Shown here in pieces: positions 9,497 to 22,920 of a stretch of 64,000 bases of DNA. Position 1 is the stretch's first letter. Every line of letters begins with the position of its first letter. Location of the stretch: NCBI GenBank assembly GCA_032433765.1, contig JAVIAB010000073.1, positions 64,002,199-64,066,198 of the forward strand. The letters are read 5' to 3'. Source of the DNA: Megaustenia siamemsis (Eukaryota; Mollusca; Gastropoda; Stylommatophora; Ariophantidae). Position numbers and translations under genes: made by a program. The notes beneath the pieces are model-generated. The model was not told the DNA's origin, did not search any database, and was given only the letters and a program-made list of their open reading frames with translations.

Positions 9497-10222
9497 CTAC
9501 AACGAATAAGGGTAGAAAGTATTTCGTTGTAGGCTTTCTTAAAGAACAAGGAATTAAAGATAAATTCGCAGTCACAATATCAAACAAATACCAAGTCCTC
9601 CAACAACTAAAAAATACAATAAATATGGAAAGAGACATGCGAAGAAACACTGGGGAAAAGAGAACGCCAGAATAAGGCATGGATGAGAGCAGAGATCCTG
9701 GATAAAATTAAAGAAAGAAAGAACAAGAAAGCTGACATAAATAAAAGCAAAACGGGAAGTAATAAAGCCAAGACACAGGAAGCTTACACAGAGGTGAACA
9801 AAGAAGTGAGAAGATGCATTAAAAGGGATAACAGGAAATATATAGATGAACTAGCTAAAGAGGCAGAGGAAGCAGCAAATAAAGGGAATATGAAAGGACT
9901 GTACAACAGCACAAAGAAATTAAGTGGAAAATACAAATAGATCTTTATTAAAGATAAGAAAGGAAATCTGCTTAGTAATATAAGGGAACAAATGGAGAGA
10001 TGGAAAGAGCACTTTGAAGAACTTTTGAACAGACCCGGCTCAAATAATCCTCCAGATATACTACCAGCAGAAGAAGAGTTACACATTAACCGTGGAAAAC
10101 CAAGCAAAGAAGAAATAATGAAAGCCATCAAACTATAAAAAAATGTTAAAGCCACAGGACCAGATGAAATTCTTTTCGGAAGCCATCAATGCAGATATTA
10201 ACACCTCTACCAAGATGTTACA
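9497..10222 (+). pseudogene. LINE-Q linker fragment, inverted between two minus-strand pieces
   Basis: Positions 9506-10124 repeat 1-619. The frame at 9683-9940 is the same 85-residue Lys/Glu-rich linker, and similarity to LINE-Q continues to about 10222 (ATGPDEI segment). It lies between minus-strand LINE-Q post-RT sequence on the left and minus-strand RT on the right. Confidence 0.75.
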
Positions 10223-10226
10223 TAAT

Positions 10227-11830
10227 CTATTGTACGTTTAGTAGATGTATTTCTCCTAATTTAATTTGGTTATTGCCAACTGCATTAATTCTTATAATGT
10301 TGGTCTTATCTCTATTAATTTTCTGTCCTAGCTGTTGTGATCTTTCATCAAGTATGTTCATTTTATCCTGTATCTGTTGATGGCTGTGTGATAGAAGAGC
10401 TATGTCATCAGCAAAGTCTAAATCATCAAGTTGTTTGGTCAGTGACCACTGGATTCCGTTTCTTTTGCTTTGAGTTATTTTAAAAATCCAATTTATGACC
10501 AGTAGAAAGAGAAATCGAGACAGAAGGCATCCTTGCCGTACTCCTGTTCTTATTTCAAATGCTTCTGTAAGCTGCCCTTCATGCACCACACTACATTTCA
10601 TTCCTTCTAACATTGTTTTTAATCAGGTTAATAAACTTTATGGGGATTCCGTAGTGACTCAGCAACTTCCAAATCATTCCTGTCTAAACTATCAAATGCC
10701 TTTTCGTAATCTATGAATCCAATATAAAGTGTGGACTGTAGTTCTAAACTTGTTCAACTATTATACATAGAGTAGTTATTTGATCAGCACATGATCTGTT
10801 CTTTCTAAAACCTGCTTGTTCATCTCTCAAATATTTCTCTATGGCCTATTTTAGTCTCTCCAGAATGATTCTGCTTAATATTTTTCCTGGCACAGATAGT
10901 AGCATAATTCCCTATAATTTGTGCACTCCTGTAAACTTCCTTTCTTTGGTAGTTTGATTATATAACCTTATTTTCAGTCTAGGTATTTCTTCCCTCTCCC
11001 AAATTTTATCTAATAGATTATGTAACATCTTGGCAGAGGTGTTAATATCTACTTTGATGGTTTCCGAAGGAATTTCATCTGGACCTGTGGCTTTACCATT
11101 TTTTTATAGTTTGATGGCTTTCATTATTTCTTCTTTGCTTGGTTTCTCACAGTTAACGTGTAACTCTTCTTCTGCTGGTAGTATATTTTGGACAATTAAG
11201 TGGGCCAGGTCTGTTCAAAAGTTCTTCAAAGTGCTCTTTCCATCTCTCCCTTTGTTCTCTTATATTACTAAGCAGATTTCCTTTCTTATCTTTAATAAAG
11301 GCATTGATCTGTTTGTATTTTCCACTTAATTTCTTTGTGCTGTTGTACAGTTCTTTCATATTCCCTTTATGTGCTGCTTCCTCTGCCTCTTCAGCTAGTC
11401 CATCTATATATTTCCTGTTATCCCTTTTAATGCATCTTCTCACTTCTTTGTCCACCTCTGTGTAAGCTTCCTGTGTTTTGGCTTTATTACTTCTTGTTTT
11501 GCTTTTTTTTTATGTCAGCTTTCTTGTTATTTCTTTCTTTTGTTTTATCCAGAGTCTCTACTGTCATCCATGCCTTATTGGTGTTCTCTTTTCCCCAGCG
11601 TTTCTTCGCATGTCTCTTTCCATATATCCTTTACCTGTTTCCAGGGATCTTCTATATTTATGGTATTTTCTAGTTGTTGGAGGACTTGGTATTTGTTTGA
11701 TATTGTGACTGCGGATTTATCTTTAATTCCTTTTTCTATAAGAAAGCCTACATTGAAATACTTTCTACCCTTATTCGTTGTAGTATATCTTTTTAGTTTA
11801 AGTTTGGCTATCAGAAGTTGATGATCTGAA
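10227..11830 (-). pseudogene. LINE-Q RT and linker, minus strand
   Basis: The minus frame 10613-10227 has RTGVRQGCLLSRFLF and DDLDFADDIALLSHS, i.e. RT blocks 4 and 5 with the catalytic DD. Upstream (11455-11153) is the linker DKEVRRCIKRDNRKYIDGL, continuing to about 11830. The frame is broken at several points between 10620 and 11150. Confidence 0.8.
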
Positions 11831-11977
11831 GTTGATGATCATCTGCCCCTCTATATACTTTTACATCCTGTAAGGATGACTTAAACTTATTATTAATACA
11901 TATGTGATCAATTTGATTTTTCATTCTATGATTTGGTGACACCCATGTAGTTTTATGTATTCTTTTATGTTGGAATA

Positions 11978-12135
11978 TTAAACAAGAAACTTGGTGGGAG
12001 TATAAGAAAACTTATCAATCAACACAGAACTGGAGTCATCAGTCGCTGGACACTGTGAGACTTGCTGAGCAGGGGATCTGAGTACCTATGGATGTGTTCG
12101 AAGTGCAATGATGATGACCCACAAATAACTCATAT
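11978..12135 (+). pseudogene. LINE-R 3' end fragment
   Basis: Matches the end of the LINE-R coding region and its 3' terminus (TTCGAAGTGCAATGATGATG then CAAATAACTCA). The upstream part of the element is absent. Confidence 0.65.
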
Positions 12136-12377
12136 AATTTTATTAGTTGACAACATATAGAATAGTTTAATAAATATGTTTAACGTGACGTCAGCCGTCT
12201 ATACTCAACGTCACAAGCTTTGTGTGATTCATTTTAACTCGCTGGCCTTAATAAAACTATCGCCATCTATAGAAGTAAACCTGAAAGCTGAAAGGAAAAC
12301 CTCGAAACATCCTTACTAGCGTGGCGTGAAGCATTGCGTGCAGGGGCGGTCGTGGGTAGAGAGAGAGTTTATCGGTG

Positions 12378-12496
12378 CTATGTAGTGCCAATTCTGACCT
12401 GTGTAAACAAATCATGGACAGTGGACAAACAATTGAAAAGACAATTACTGATGACCTCTGAATTAATTCATCGTTGTGGTTCTATTTTTAGCAAAT
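12378..12496 (+). pseudogene. LINE post-RT relic
   Basis: A 39-codon frame with VVPILTCVNKSWTVDKQL resembles the LTYGCESWT region of LINE-P-like elements. It is isolated and diverged. Confidence 0.45.
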
Positions 12497-12499
12497 GAA

Positions 12500-13280
12500 G
12501 ACTCTCCACGTGTCTACTCACGACGCACATATCGTAATCACATTTTGGAATGTCTTCGGCTAAATTGTCTTTAATTGTCCAGCCATACAATGTTCAAGCA
12601 GTTCTCCATATTCTGCATGTCATGTGATAATCTCTACTGTCGAAACAATTATTCCCAATAAAGTCTGCTGCCAGATGTGACAAACGCACAATAGAGCAGT
12701 CGACAAATATTGACACTATTGAGAAGAAAAAAAACCAAGGAAAATTATGAATTGTTTATTTAAAATAATCTAAACCCTGAACTTACATGCTGTAGTTAAC
12801 TTATTTACAGATTGATTGATCTAGAAATAAAGAAAATATCACGAACTCTCCTGATTTGATTTTATAGCCCATGCCTACTGGTTGATGGTAAGTAGGCATA
12901 TGTAGGTAGTTAGCTTTGAAAGTCTGTTAAAATAATGTAGGATATAGCTAACTGTGAAATAGGCAGCCAGTATTAAAAATTCATGCTATGAAACTGAATT
13001 CTGTGTCACCAGCATTTTAAGCTAAGACTTAACACCACTAAACTTACACATAGTCTGCCTAATTTATCATCATATGTGCTATACACCTTCTGTTGAACTA
13101 AGTTTCAGTGCCATGGGCAACCATTGACTCTTACACATATGATGCTACATTACTGATTCAGGTTATCTGTTAGTAATTTAATTATTCCCAACGTACATCA
13201 AACAACTGATCATAAGTACTCAGATCTTTGCTGAAAAGAGGCAAATCATAGGTAAACTGTGAAGAAGATGCCTACAAGCA
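12500..13280. other. No recognisable feature
   Basis: AT-rich sequence; nothing supportable on either strand. Confidence 0.5.
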
Positions 13281-14010
13281 GGTCCACGAGGATTGTTTAC
13301 GGTGCCTATATCATTCAGGGAACAGAATTCAGGCATGGTTAATACGGAAGTCAACGCCCTTATTTGGGACAACACCGATGAGGAAGATGCAGTCATCTAT
13401 ACAGAACACAGACGGATCTGTAATACGACACCGATGGTTCGCATAGATATCTACAGCATGCCTGTAGGAAGAACAGTCAAAGAAGATAGCGGTGCGTACA
13501 TTATTACCATGAGCAGCATGACGATGGAAATGATGGCTGTGACCAGGTCATTCATCTGGCAGGGGTCACTAGATCCACGCCTGTATACTAAATGATTTGG
13601 TGAGTATGATAAAAAAATAGTGGAGGCGGGCTCTGTACACAGGCAGTGGGTAGAGTCATTACAGAAGTCAACGATACGCAGTCACCTTTGTCTATCCCTG
13701 GACATATTGTGGTAGGGGGAAGTAAAAGAGCGGACAGGCTGGCTAGCTGTGCTATCGTCGAAGACGGTCAACCAATGGATCAGGCGGACGTCATTTTTGA
13801 CTTCCGAGATGCAGGAAGAGGACAGGACTTTGACAACCATTAGTCCACATCAATCCTTCAAATGGTAAAGATGGGTACATCCAGAAACGAGAGGTTTAGT
13901 GGACGCATAAGAGGACCAATACAGAGCTGGAGTCATCAGTCGCTTGATATTCTGAGGAGGGGATCTGAACACCTATGGCCATGTTCGGAGTACAATGATA
14001 ACCCATAAAT
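13281..14010 (+). pseudogene. LINE-R C-terminal copy with degraded RNase H
   Basis: A frame at 13293-13595 shows NALIWDNTDEEDAVIYT and KEDSGAYIIT-SSMTMEMMAV, matching the RNase H of the copy at 49.3-49.7 kb, but the YTDGS catalytic box has become YTEHR. A second frame (13646-13843) carries the GHIVVGGSKRADRLASCAIV region. The 3' end is at about 14008. Multiple frameshifts. Confidence 0.7.
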
Positions 14011-15530
14011 AACTCATTCTCCTCCCCAGCAATTCATGCAGTGTGAGACTATAAACTTGTTCACACGTCCTCCATTCTCGTCGCAGTTCTCATCAATATA
14101 GGCAATATCCCTCTGACACGAAGATTTGGGGTTGCACAAGGGCTGCAGATTCACGAACAGCAGCAATAACTTTAACACCTAACTTCTTTTATAACATACG
14201 GTTAGGGATATATGATCATTATGACGTAACGCACACTTCATTGTCAACCATGGATGCACCTACCCACAACACTTGATTCACTCTAAAGAACGCAGTCTAA
14301 ATGCACGAACACTGTAGCACCTGCGCATAATTCTTAAAGTGATTCACCAAAAAAGTACCACTGCCAGGTGCATGAACTCTGTTGCACTGGTGTGAAAGTG
14401 GAACAATGCTCTCTTTTTTATCCATTGTCACATGTATGTTCTTTATAAAGTGTGTCATCTACCCGATTATTTGATTTGCTTTGTTGTATCTATTTGTAAC
14501 TTTTTTCTTAATGTTGTTATTTACTATTTACTTCCCAAATATTTGAACTCTTACTTGTTTCCGCTCTTTGCTTTTAATTCTAAAATTTTTCTTTTTCATT
14601 ACCTCTAACTTTTAGTGCTAATCTTCATATTATGTTTCTAGGAGACTCAATTCACTTAATTAAAATATCTCATCATATTATGTTTTTACCACCATTCTAT
14701 TCCCTTTTCAGATAATATTTACCAGACGAGGGGATCTTCCAAGAGGCAAAACCTGGTTTTTATACTTTGTTGGCTTCTGTGTTATTTTGGAAGCCGTATT
14801 TATTGACATTCTTCTATTTGAGTGATTTAATAAAATGAGACTAGATCATGGGAGAAATAGATGAAACAAGTGAAGGTGGAGGAAAGTTAGCACAAAAACA
14901 TGAACAATTGTCACACACAAATACACACATACATATATATTTTGCGGGATCACTAATTGCAGTCATGCGATGCCAAATTTTATATTGTCTGTTTAGTGAT
15001 ATATAAAAAGGGCGTTGGGATAATATTGCCAATAAAGTGCCAATGACAGGAATTAACTACCTGTTTGCAAAAATAGATATAAAAATTAATTTTAGCTAAC
15101 ATTTAACTGAATCAACATAAAAACACACAGGAGGCGTAATTGAAATAGCAATATTGGGTAAGCTTTTGCTGAAAACTGTTCCATTTTTTTTTTTATAAAA
15201 CATTTTTTAACATATTGCTTCCCTTGATTTCATTGTCATATTTTGTGGGATAATATAATTTGTTGTTTTTTTTTAAATTGGCGCACCTAATAGTTAAAGC
15301 AATAATGTCTGTTCACAGCTTCTGTTTTAAGTGTTTCTGATAAATTATGCAAATTATATCATGTCAGAATGTTACTTTATCATCAACCTTTTAGCTTTTT
15401 TGTGATGCATAATCATCAGGTTACTTGTCCTTTGCAGAACATTGCACTCATCACGTTTGAACATAATTTCCTCTTAGTGCAGTCGCTGGTGTTAGTCATT
15501 GATTACGGGTTATGTCTTATTATCTTTTCT
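14011..15530. other. No recognisable feature
   Basis: AT-rich noncoding DNA with T-runs near 15187 and 15266. No conserved frame or repeat-family match seen. Confidence 0.5.
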
Positions 15531-15534
15531 CACA

Positions 15535-15720
15535 TTCGGATAGCTGAATTGGAAAGGGTACAGAATGAGGCTATGTGAGCTGTGATGAGATGCATCAAGG
15601 ACGCCGATCCCAACTATGTGATGTCTACTGGATCTCCTTAGTATTCAGGCGCAACACAAGGACATATGCAAACGAAAACGTATCTGCGGGTGGACTGCAA
15701 CAACAAACATTAAAAAAAAC
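15535..15720 (+). pseudogene. LINE-R relic (post-RT region)
   Basis: IAELERVQNEAM followed in another frame by an AMRYLL-like segment matches the LINE-R post-RT region seen at 62.75 and 19.3 kb. Confidence 0.5.
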
Positions 15721-16144
15721 TGCCAGAATTTGCAGTCCACGAAAACTCGTCTCATTTGCGTGGGAGATTTTGATTTGCATAGGCTGAAACAACGCCGCAT
15801 GGTAAATGCAGCAGGGAGGATGGACATACCCACTGGCAGTGATTGGATAGTTATGTACGACAGGCACACGCTAACCAACAGTTGTCATACAATTCTACAA
15901 AAACTTTTATGACCAGACACAGGGTATGGTTCGAAATCCAGGAGGTACTGTAACTTCATTCATCCCATGACCAGTTTGCACTGATGGCTCGATCACGAGG
16001 GATGTGCGAAGTTGTTTGTTTTTGCTATGTATTCAAATGGAAAGATGATTGAGAAAAGTGCAAGAGTCCACATGACTATTACTTTCAGCAGACGTAGGAG
16101 ATGAATAAGCTATCACATGGCTAGTTAAGAGGCCTACTACAACA

Positions 16145-16290
16145 CATCATCATCATCATGTACCATACCGGTTGACGTAGGCGATCATGTCCTTCCACAA
16201 TCTTCTATCTACAGTGCATCGTAACAGTTCTGTTGATGACTGTTTTCCATGCCATGACACCAAGCTAGCCAGTATTTTCTCTCTGGATTG
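16145..16290 (-). pseudogene. LINE-S 3' end fragment
   Basis: A ~140-bp segment starting with CAT repeats on the plus strand (the 3' terminus on the minus) is about 90% identical by eye to 54030-54165. The layout resembles the LINE-P 3' end (GATCATGTC...CACAATC), so it is a related LINE family. Confidence 0.6.
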
Positions 16291-16299
16291 AAAGGAATA

Positions 16300-18230
16300 T
16301 GTCTCGCAGTGAATTGGTGCACTTACTACATCAGAAGGTGACTGTCATAACCGCGCAGTTGTGGAATACCACTATCACCTTTTTCTTGCTTGCTTTAATA
16401 GGCATACTGAGTTTGCATACGTTGTGGGCTCTCCCTTAATATTTCCTCTGAGATGGCAGTAGGCCTTCACTTTATCTTCACCACATGTTTTCCACAGATG
16501 TGACAGTCTGTTGTGATATCAAATGCCTGCAATGTGCGTAATTTTGACCTTAGATGGGTTTCAGAACACCACATTTATCTCCTACATTTCATTTTGGAGG
16601 CTTTCGAGGAAGTACCCTGTGGCAGTCTCACCACCAACCTTCTTTTTACTTGTCCGTCGCAAAGGACGTCCACAAGGCACTTGCTTGGCAATTTTCCTGG
16701 TGCTATTCTTCTCTGGGTTGTGCGTGTAGCCTTCGATGTGTTGAGCACCTCAGTCAGCATTAATGATATATGACACCCGCATCCACCTGTGGTGGCTTGT
16801 GAACTGGAGAACGTCATCTTTGCCTTTTTCCAACATCTCTATTATTTGAGGTTTTTCGCCAATACCCACACAGTTTGGGTAGGCTTTAAATAAAGCCTCG
16901 GTTGAGAAGATGTGGAGACACTTACGGCATGGGTACTTACGTTCTTTGTGCTTTGTATGTTCACCCGTGAAACGAGCACGTCTTGGGTACTTACGTTCTT
17001 GATTTACACGTGGTGGTTCTTTTCAAGATCTCTAAGAAGTAAGAAATCTCGTGAATTTGTTGCTTCGACACGTGAAGTGAATATGGTCAATTTTTCCAGC
17101 CGAAAACGCTGACTGATACAGTGGGATTTTGGCGTTCAAACTTCTTTACTTATGTGGCCTTCACTGGAAAATCTATCCTGGTGAAATCAGGCTCGCCGAG
17201 GTGGACCCCATACTTCGGTGGGCAGTCTGGGTGTCGCCTGTGAGACACTGGATACAGTACTATAAGAGATTCACTTAAAGTGGCGGCTGTCTTCGTTCTT
17301 TACATTAAAATGACTGTCCGCTTAGAGATGTAATTTGGTGTCTCAATATAACTCTCATCACGGAATGGTTGGTATTATTCCAGTTCTAAGTCTAACCATT
17401 GATCCAACGGCGCTTTAGTGTCCAGCCTTCGAAGGGGATGTCTTTCATATTTTCGTGCCTGCAGTACCAAGGTCACCTCCTCTGTTTGCTGTAACTTTCT
17501 TTGGCGTTGTACCTTTCTGTGTGGGTCTTCGGCACCTCCACAGAGAATTGGTAGCGCCCAGTCTAGAGTGCGCGTACGTCTCTCTTACGGAATTCTAGCT
17601 TGCGGGCCTCGTCGATTCTTTTAAGAGCCGCCATTGTGTCTGACACAGGGAGGCCGTATTAGCTCTGCAGTGATTGGAATGGTATACACTGAGTATAACT
17701 GGGTGATCACTTTTCTTTAAATAGGTGTTCGAACTTGTTTGAGCTCATTGAGTATCAACGAAAAGTTCCTCCGTGCCTTTGCTTCAGACCAGTAGAGACG
17801 GAGGCGCAGTTCATTCCCACCACACTTAAAACTTACTTAAGAGTTATGACATTCTACACCACACTATTGATATGGGGAGAATATGTATTTTTTCATCTGG
17901 TATTTATGTTGTGCACAGTAAACCTCATTAGTCTTCGTAACCCCCCCCCCCCACCCCCGGGACTTTGTGACATTCCCACGCATCAACCACACGCGTTTCT
18001 TGTGCACTAGGTTTGATTGTATATAAGTTGATGCACACATTTGTCTAACTAGTTCATAATCCGATGAACCCCTTACTACCGAGGTGGGTCTAGCATCTGG
18101 TGCTATTCCTCATCATAGAAGGTTTATTGTTTACCCAAGTCACCATAGAACGTTTTTGGATCCTTGATAGGCGCCACGACTAGGCTGATTCCCCACAGCC
18201 CGTCTTCTAGCTCCTCAATATACCAATGCT
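16300..18230. other. No recognisable feature; C-run at 17941-17958
   Basis: Moderate-GC sequence with short frames but none I can assign. A local repeat of TGGGTACTTACGTTCTT occurs twice near 16930 and 16985. A homopolymer C tract sits at about 17941. Confidence 0.5.
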
Positions 18231-18780
18231 ATCCCTAGTAGACTAGAATGGCTCAGGAAAAAGCAGCTTTCCAAAAAATGAGGAAGATACTATGCAATCC
18301 ATTTTTAACAATAGAAACATGAAAAAGAGTTCTTAAATGTTATATAGAGCCTGTCTTAACATATGGATGCGAATCATGGACAATAGGACAACAGACAAGA
18401 AAATCACTGGAGTCTGTAGAAATGTGGTTTTACAGAAGAATGTTGAGAGTACCATGGGCAGCTAAGAAGAGTAATGAAAAAGTTCTGAAAGAGGTCAAAA
18501 CAAAAAGAGTACTAATTTCCAATATTAGGAAGAGACAATCATCATTCTTTGGCCATGTAATGAGAAGAGAACAACTGGAATGTATTGTAACAACTGGAAA
18601 AATTGAGGGACGAAGAGATAGAGGGAAGCAAAGAGAAAAAATAACAGACAGCTTAAGAGAATGGCTTGGCAGAAGGTCAACAACAGAAATGATAAATAGC
18701 TGCCGAGATCGAAAGTTGTGGAGAGACATGATCACCTACGCCAGTAGGCCCGGTACTTGATGATGATGATCCCTAGTAGA
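18231..18780 (+). mobile_element. LINE-P copy 2, 5'-truncated, 12-bp TSD
   Basis: The 526-bp insert 18243-18768 is flanked by ATCCCTAGTAGA (18231-18242, 18769-18780). The frame at 18422-18760 encodes MWFYRRMLRVPWAAKKSNEK and later RQSSFFGHVMRREQ and EGRRDRGKQR, the LINE C-terminus. It ends at CCGGTACTTGATGATGATG, defining the 3' terminus of the family. Confidence 0.88.
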
Positions 18781-18789
18781 TGTAAACTT

Positions 18790-19190
18790 GGGGTTACTCC
18801 CACACAAGCCCACCAATCCAAGAATAAATGATCTATGGCGACTTGCCATGCCATCTGAGCTCTTTCCGTGTTAGCTCTTCCGCAAAGGAAGTCCGAGGCC
18901 TGTCTGAAGGCCTACTGTCAAGGTAGAAACAGGTTGCTCGCGAACTCTCGACTGAACTTACCCGTTTCAGCAGATGGTTGAGGTAGGAGTACTAGTAAAC
19001 CTGGCGAAGGCGACTGTAACTTTATTCTCTCTGAACAACATAGTGTCAACACATTATACAATTAGTAAGCGTGAGTTCAGAGGTTATTGTGAGGACCCAA
19101 CCGTTACGGTATTTGGAAATACAGTTTGATCGAAGTCTTGCGTTCACCCAGCACATAAAGTTTTAATGAAAGTCATCTCAGTACTTAGGC
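18790..19190. other. No recognisable feature
   Basis: No assignable frame or repeat. Confidence 0.4.
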
Positions 19191-19199
19191 TAAGGGCGC

Positions 19200-20480
19200 T
19201 GACAGACTGGGAATAACGATCCTCCTACATCAAGAACTAGTGATTTCGGTTATTGAGTGTGCATTGGCGATTCTAACTCGCAGCCACAGGCAGACTGAAA
19301 GACTGGAATGAATACAAAATTTGGCCATGCGCATCATATTTGGATGCACGAAAACCACACTATGCAGGGTGATGTGGACGGTATCTCTTATTTTTCCCAC
19401 CATCGCAGACATAATAATGATGCTCCGTGCACGTGCCTACCCCCGAGTCAGTGCTGATGTACACCATCATTTGCACAGTGAGACTGGGAGGAGAAAGGGC
19501 AGCAGGCTCAAAAGAGGATAATCATGGATGGCATGGGCTAAGGGCATTATTCAAAATATTTGTCCACTGGGGAACAGTGAGCCCGGAGAAGAATGGACAC
19601 AAGCGCCAGCAGAGGGCTCCAAGTCCTTTTATGTTTACATCACTTCGAACAGATAATTTAGGCAACAAAACCCTGTGGTAGTGGTAACGGAGGTTCAGGC
19701 CTTGATTTATGAGAATTCACTTTAGAGTTTAGCAGTTATTTACACTGATAAATCTGTTGCTCGGCACAGTAGAAGTTCACGAGTCTTCACGGCTCGAGTC
19801 AAAGAAAGAACAGTAAAGGAGGAGAGTGGTGCTTTCACGGTAACTGCAAGTAGTTTGATTATTTTGGATATGTTTCGTAAGAGACCTGAGCATTTCGAAG
19901 AGACTTCGATGTGCAATGAGGATGACCTGTCGATTAAACTAAACTAGTTTGACCATGGAGATCATGACGGTAACTAAAGCAATGGCTTAACAAGAGACTA
20001 TTACTCATGTATGTTTTCTCAGTGACTCTATGAGCATGCTCTGAAAAATTGATGGGGGACCTGGCTCAAAGACAGTAGTTGGTGATAAACAACTCAGAAC
20101 TGACTGGTATATGTGTCATTTTCGTTCCAGGAAACTTGGGCATGTAAGAAAATCAACGAGGTAGCATTTTTTGGCTGAAACTACTGCCGTGGATTGCGGG
20201 CATGCAATAGACCTCGCTGACATTTTTAATGCACTTTGGGAGGTATGGCGTGCTCATGATTCATTCAATGATCATGAATTTACAGCGATGTCCAGACTGT
20301 ACGAACATCAGGTCAAAACTGGAGATGCCAGAAAGGAGCGGTATAAGGAGATACACAGGAGAATAATAAATCAACACAGAACTGGAGTCGTCAGTCTCCC
20401 CACACTGTGGAACATAATGGGAAGGAGATCTGAGCACTTATGGACGTGTTCGATATAAAATAAGGACGATCCGTCGACTA
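19200..20480 (+). pseudogene. Diverged LINE-R subfamily copy
   Basis: RARAYPRVSADVHHHLHSET (19430 region) and, at 20171-20458, LADIFNALWEV plus INQRTGVV-like residues follow the LINE-R order of motifs. The 3' end is GACGATCCGTCGACTAAAC, different from the standard LINE-R end. A similar end at 19905-19955 suggests one element inside or beside another. Heavily frameshifted. Confidence 0.6.
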
Positions 20481-20872
20481 AACTAAGCCAAACGTGTAAG
20501 TGTTCTTTTAATGGTGTGTATCCCAGCTCTTACACTGTTCGGGATATTTTTTAACTACCCTTTTGCACAATACTTTCAAAGCAAGCCCTGGAGACATATT
20601 CAATTGAGCAAGATCAAACGACACCATATGCCCTTATATATACACACCAGACGCATAGCAAACATTTGGACATGCATATTTTTTTGAACAATTTTTAAAG
20701 CATAACAATTGCAATAAATGTAACGATATATATAGATATATAATGTATCTGCTATTTGTAATTGTTTTGTTATGTATTATGTATCACAAATGTTCTCGAA
20801 TGACTGATCTGGTTTTGGTTTGGTTTTGATTATGGAAGGCCCCGGTATCACTGCAAACGAATTAAAATCCAT

Positions 20873-22771
20873 AATTGCTCAACATAAAAAAACAGCATAC
20901 AAGAATCCAGTGACACCTTACCCAAAAAGGAAAGTAACAAATAACAAAAATGGATAACTGACATCATGAGAAAAAATGGAAGAAAGAAGACAAGCAAAGA
21001 ACACAGCCAGATACAAGGAAACTGATAATGAAATACGCAAAAAGCCAAAAGAAGACTGGCTCAACCAAAGATGTCTAGAAATCGAAACTGTGGAAAGTAA
21101 ACATAATTTAAGAGGGATGCACACAAAATAAAGGGAATGACTAATAAAGACATAAAAAGCTTCAGGAAGCGGATGTATTACAAACAAAGAGGGAAGAATA
21201 CTAACAGACAAAGATATAATCGATAGATGGCAGGAATTTATAACATAATTATTTCATGACGAAAGGGACAAAAAACCATTTATAAAATGTACATTCAGCT
21301 GTAAAATCCTGAAATCTGAAGTAGAAAAATCTATAAAAACAATGAAAAAGGGAAAGGCAGCATGACCTGACAATATACAGATAGAGATGATACAGGAACT
21401 AGAAGATTTTGGCATTGAAGTGATAGATATATGCAATGACATATACTATACAGGATACATACCAATTGAACTAAAAACATCAACTTTCATTGAATTGCCT
21501 AAAAAGAATGGTGCAGTTGAATGCAGTGATTTTATAACAATAAGCCTAAGGAGCCAGGTAACCCAAATTTTACTAAAAGTTATACAAGGGAGGATTCAGA
21601 ATAAAATTAATACTAAATTAGATGAGCAGCAATTTGGATTCAGGAAAAACAGTGGGACAAAAGAAGCCATATTCATTATGAGGACATTGATTGAAAAGTA
21701 CAAGTAAGCAAACCAATATGTGCCTGCTTCATAGACTACACCAAAGCATTTGATAGAATATATAAATCTGGACGACACAGAGATACGACTAATATGTAAT
21801 TTGTACTGGGAGCAAACAACAATAATAAAATATAACAAGAGGAACTCTACACCCATTTATATAAAAAGAGGAGTAAGACAAGGATGCATCCTATCACCAA
21901 GCTTGTTCAATCTATACACTGAGCAAATCTTTAAAAACATCACAGAGATGACAGGCCTAAACATTAATGGAAAGATCAATAACTTAAGATATGCTGATGA
22001 TACTGTACTACTAGCAAAAAATCCTAAAGACCTACAATTACTTAACGTAATAAACATGACAAGCAAAAAATATGGACTGGATATGAATAAAAAGACTAAA
22101 ACTATGATCATAAACAAAGAAAATTCTCAAGACCTACAATTAAATATCAAAGTTGAAAAAATACATCTGGAGACAGTTCACATGCTACAACTACATGGAA
22201 CACACTATAACCTGTGATGGAAAATGTACAACTGAAATAAACAAAAGAATAGGTATGGCAAAAAGTAATTTTAATGCCATGAAAAATATACTAAAATCAA
22301 AACAAATAACACCAGGGCTAAAACTAAGAATAGCAAAATGTTACATCTTCTCAATATTCCTGTATGGCGCAGAAACATGGACATTAGACAAGAAAACAGA
22401 ACAGAAAATGTAAACCTTTGAAAATGTGGATTTATAGAAGAATAGGTAGAATTGGATAGAAAGAAAAAAATACAAATGAAGTTTTAAAACAGCTAAAAAT
22501 GAAAAGAGAACTACTAAACACAATTAGAACAAGATAAATGAAATTTTTGGGGCATGTTAAAAGACACAACAGCCTAATATAAGTAATATTGGGAGGGAAA
22601 ATACAAGGTAAAAGAGGCAGAGGCAGACCAAGACTAGCATGGGCGAGTAACATGAAAAGATGGACAAGTCAACCTATGACAACCTGCACCATCAAAGCAA
22701 GAGACAGAGTGGAATGGTAGCCAACCTTCGATGCAGAGACGGCACTCAGTGATGATGATGAATTGCTCAAC
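20873..22771 (+). mobile_element. LINE-U, 1877 bp, 11-bp TSD
   Basis: The insert 20884-22760 is flanked by AATTGCTCAAC (20873-20883, 22761-22771). It encodes linker, RT and post-RT parts with several frameshifts and ends in a GATGATGATG tail. It is the longest LINE-U copy here; 3' fragments recur at 36.5-37.4 kb. Confidence 0.88.
21387..22413 (+). pseudogene. LINE-U reverse transcriptase and post-RT region
   Basis: Pieces in different frames give MIQELEDFGIEVIDIC, QQFGFRKNSGTKEAI, DYTKAFDR (near 21735), GVRQGCILSPSLFNLYTEQ and LRYADDTVLLA with an intact YADD box, then YGAETWTLDKK. The catalytic residues are present, but breaks near 21705, 21750 and 22210 prevent a single product. Confidence 0.85.
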
Positions 22772-22914
22772 CGCCTGTGCCAGTGGAATCATCCGAATTA
22801 CTATTTCATCTCCCAAACAAAGAAAGGTAGCTGTAGTCCCCATCATAGCAGTCTCATAACACGCCAAAAGACATAGGCGAAACCGCACAGAAAGTGAACA
22901 CAGCCATCTGTTCT

Positions 22915-22920
<6 letters not shown>

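Noticed and set aside
16513..16817. Several overlapping frames suggesting a host exon
   Set aside because: All frames on both strands are similarly open and none shows a recognisable motif.
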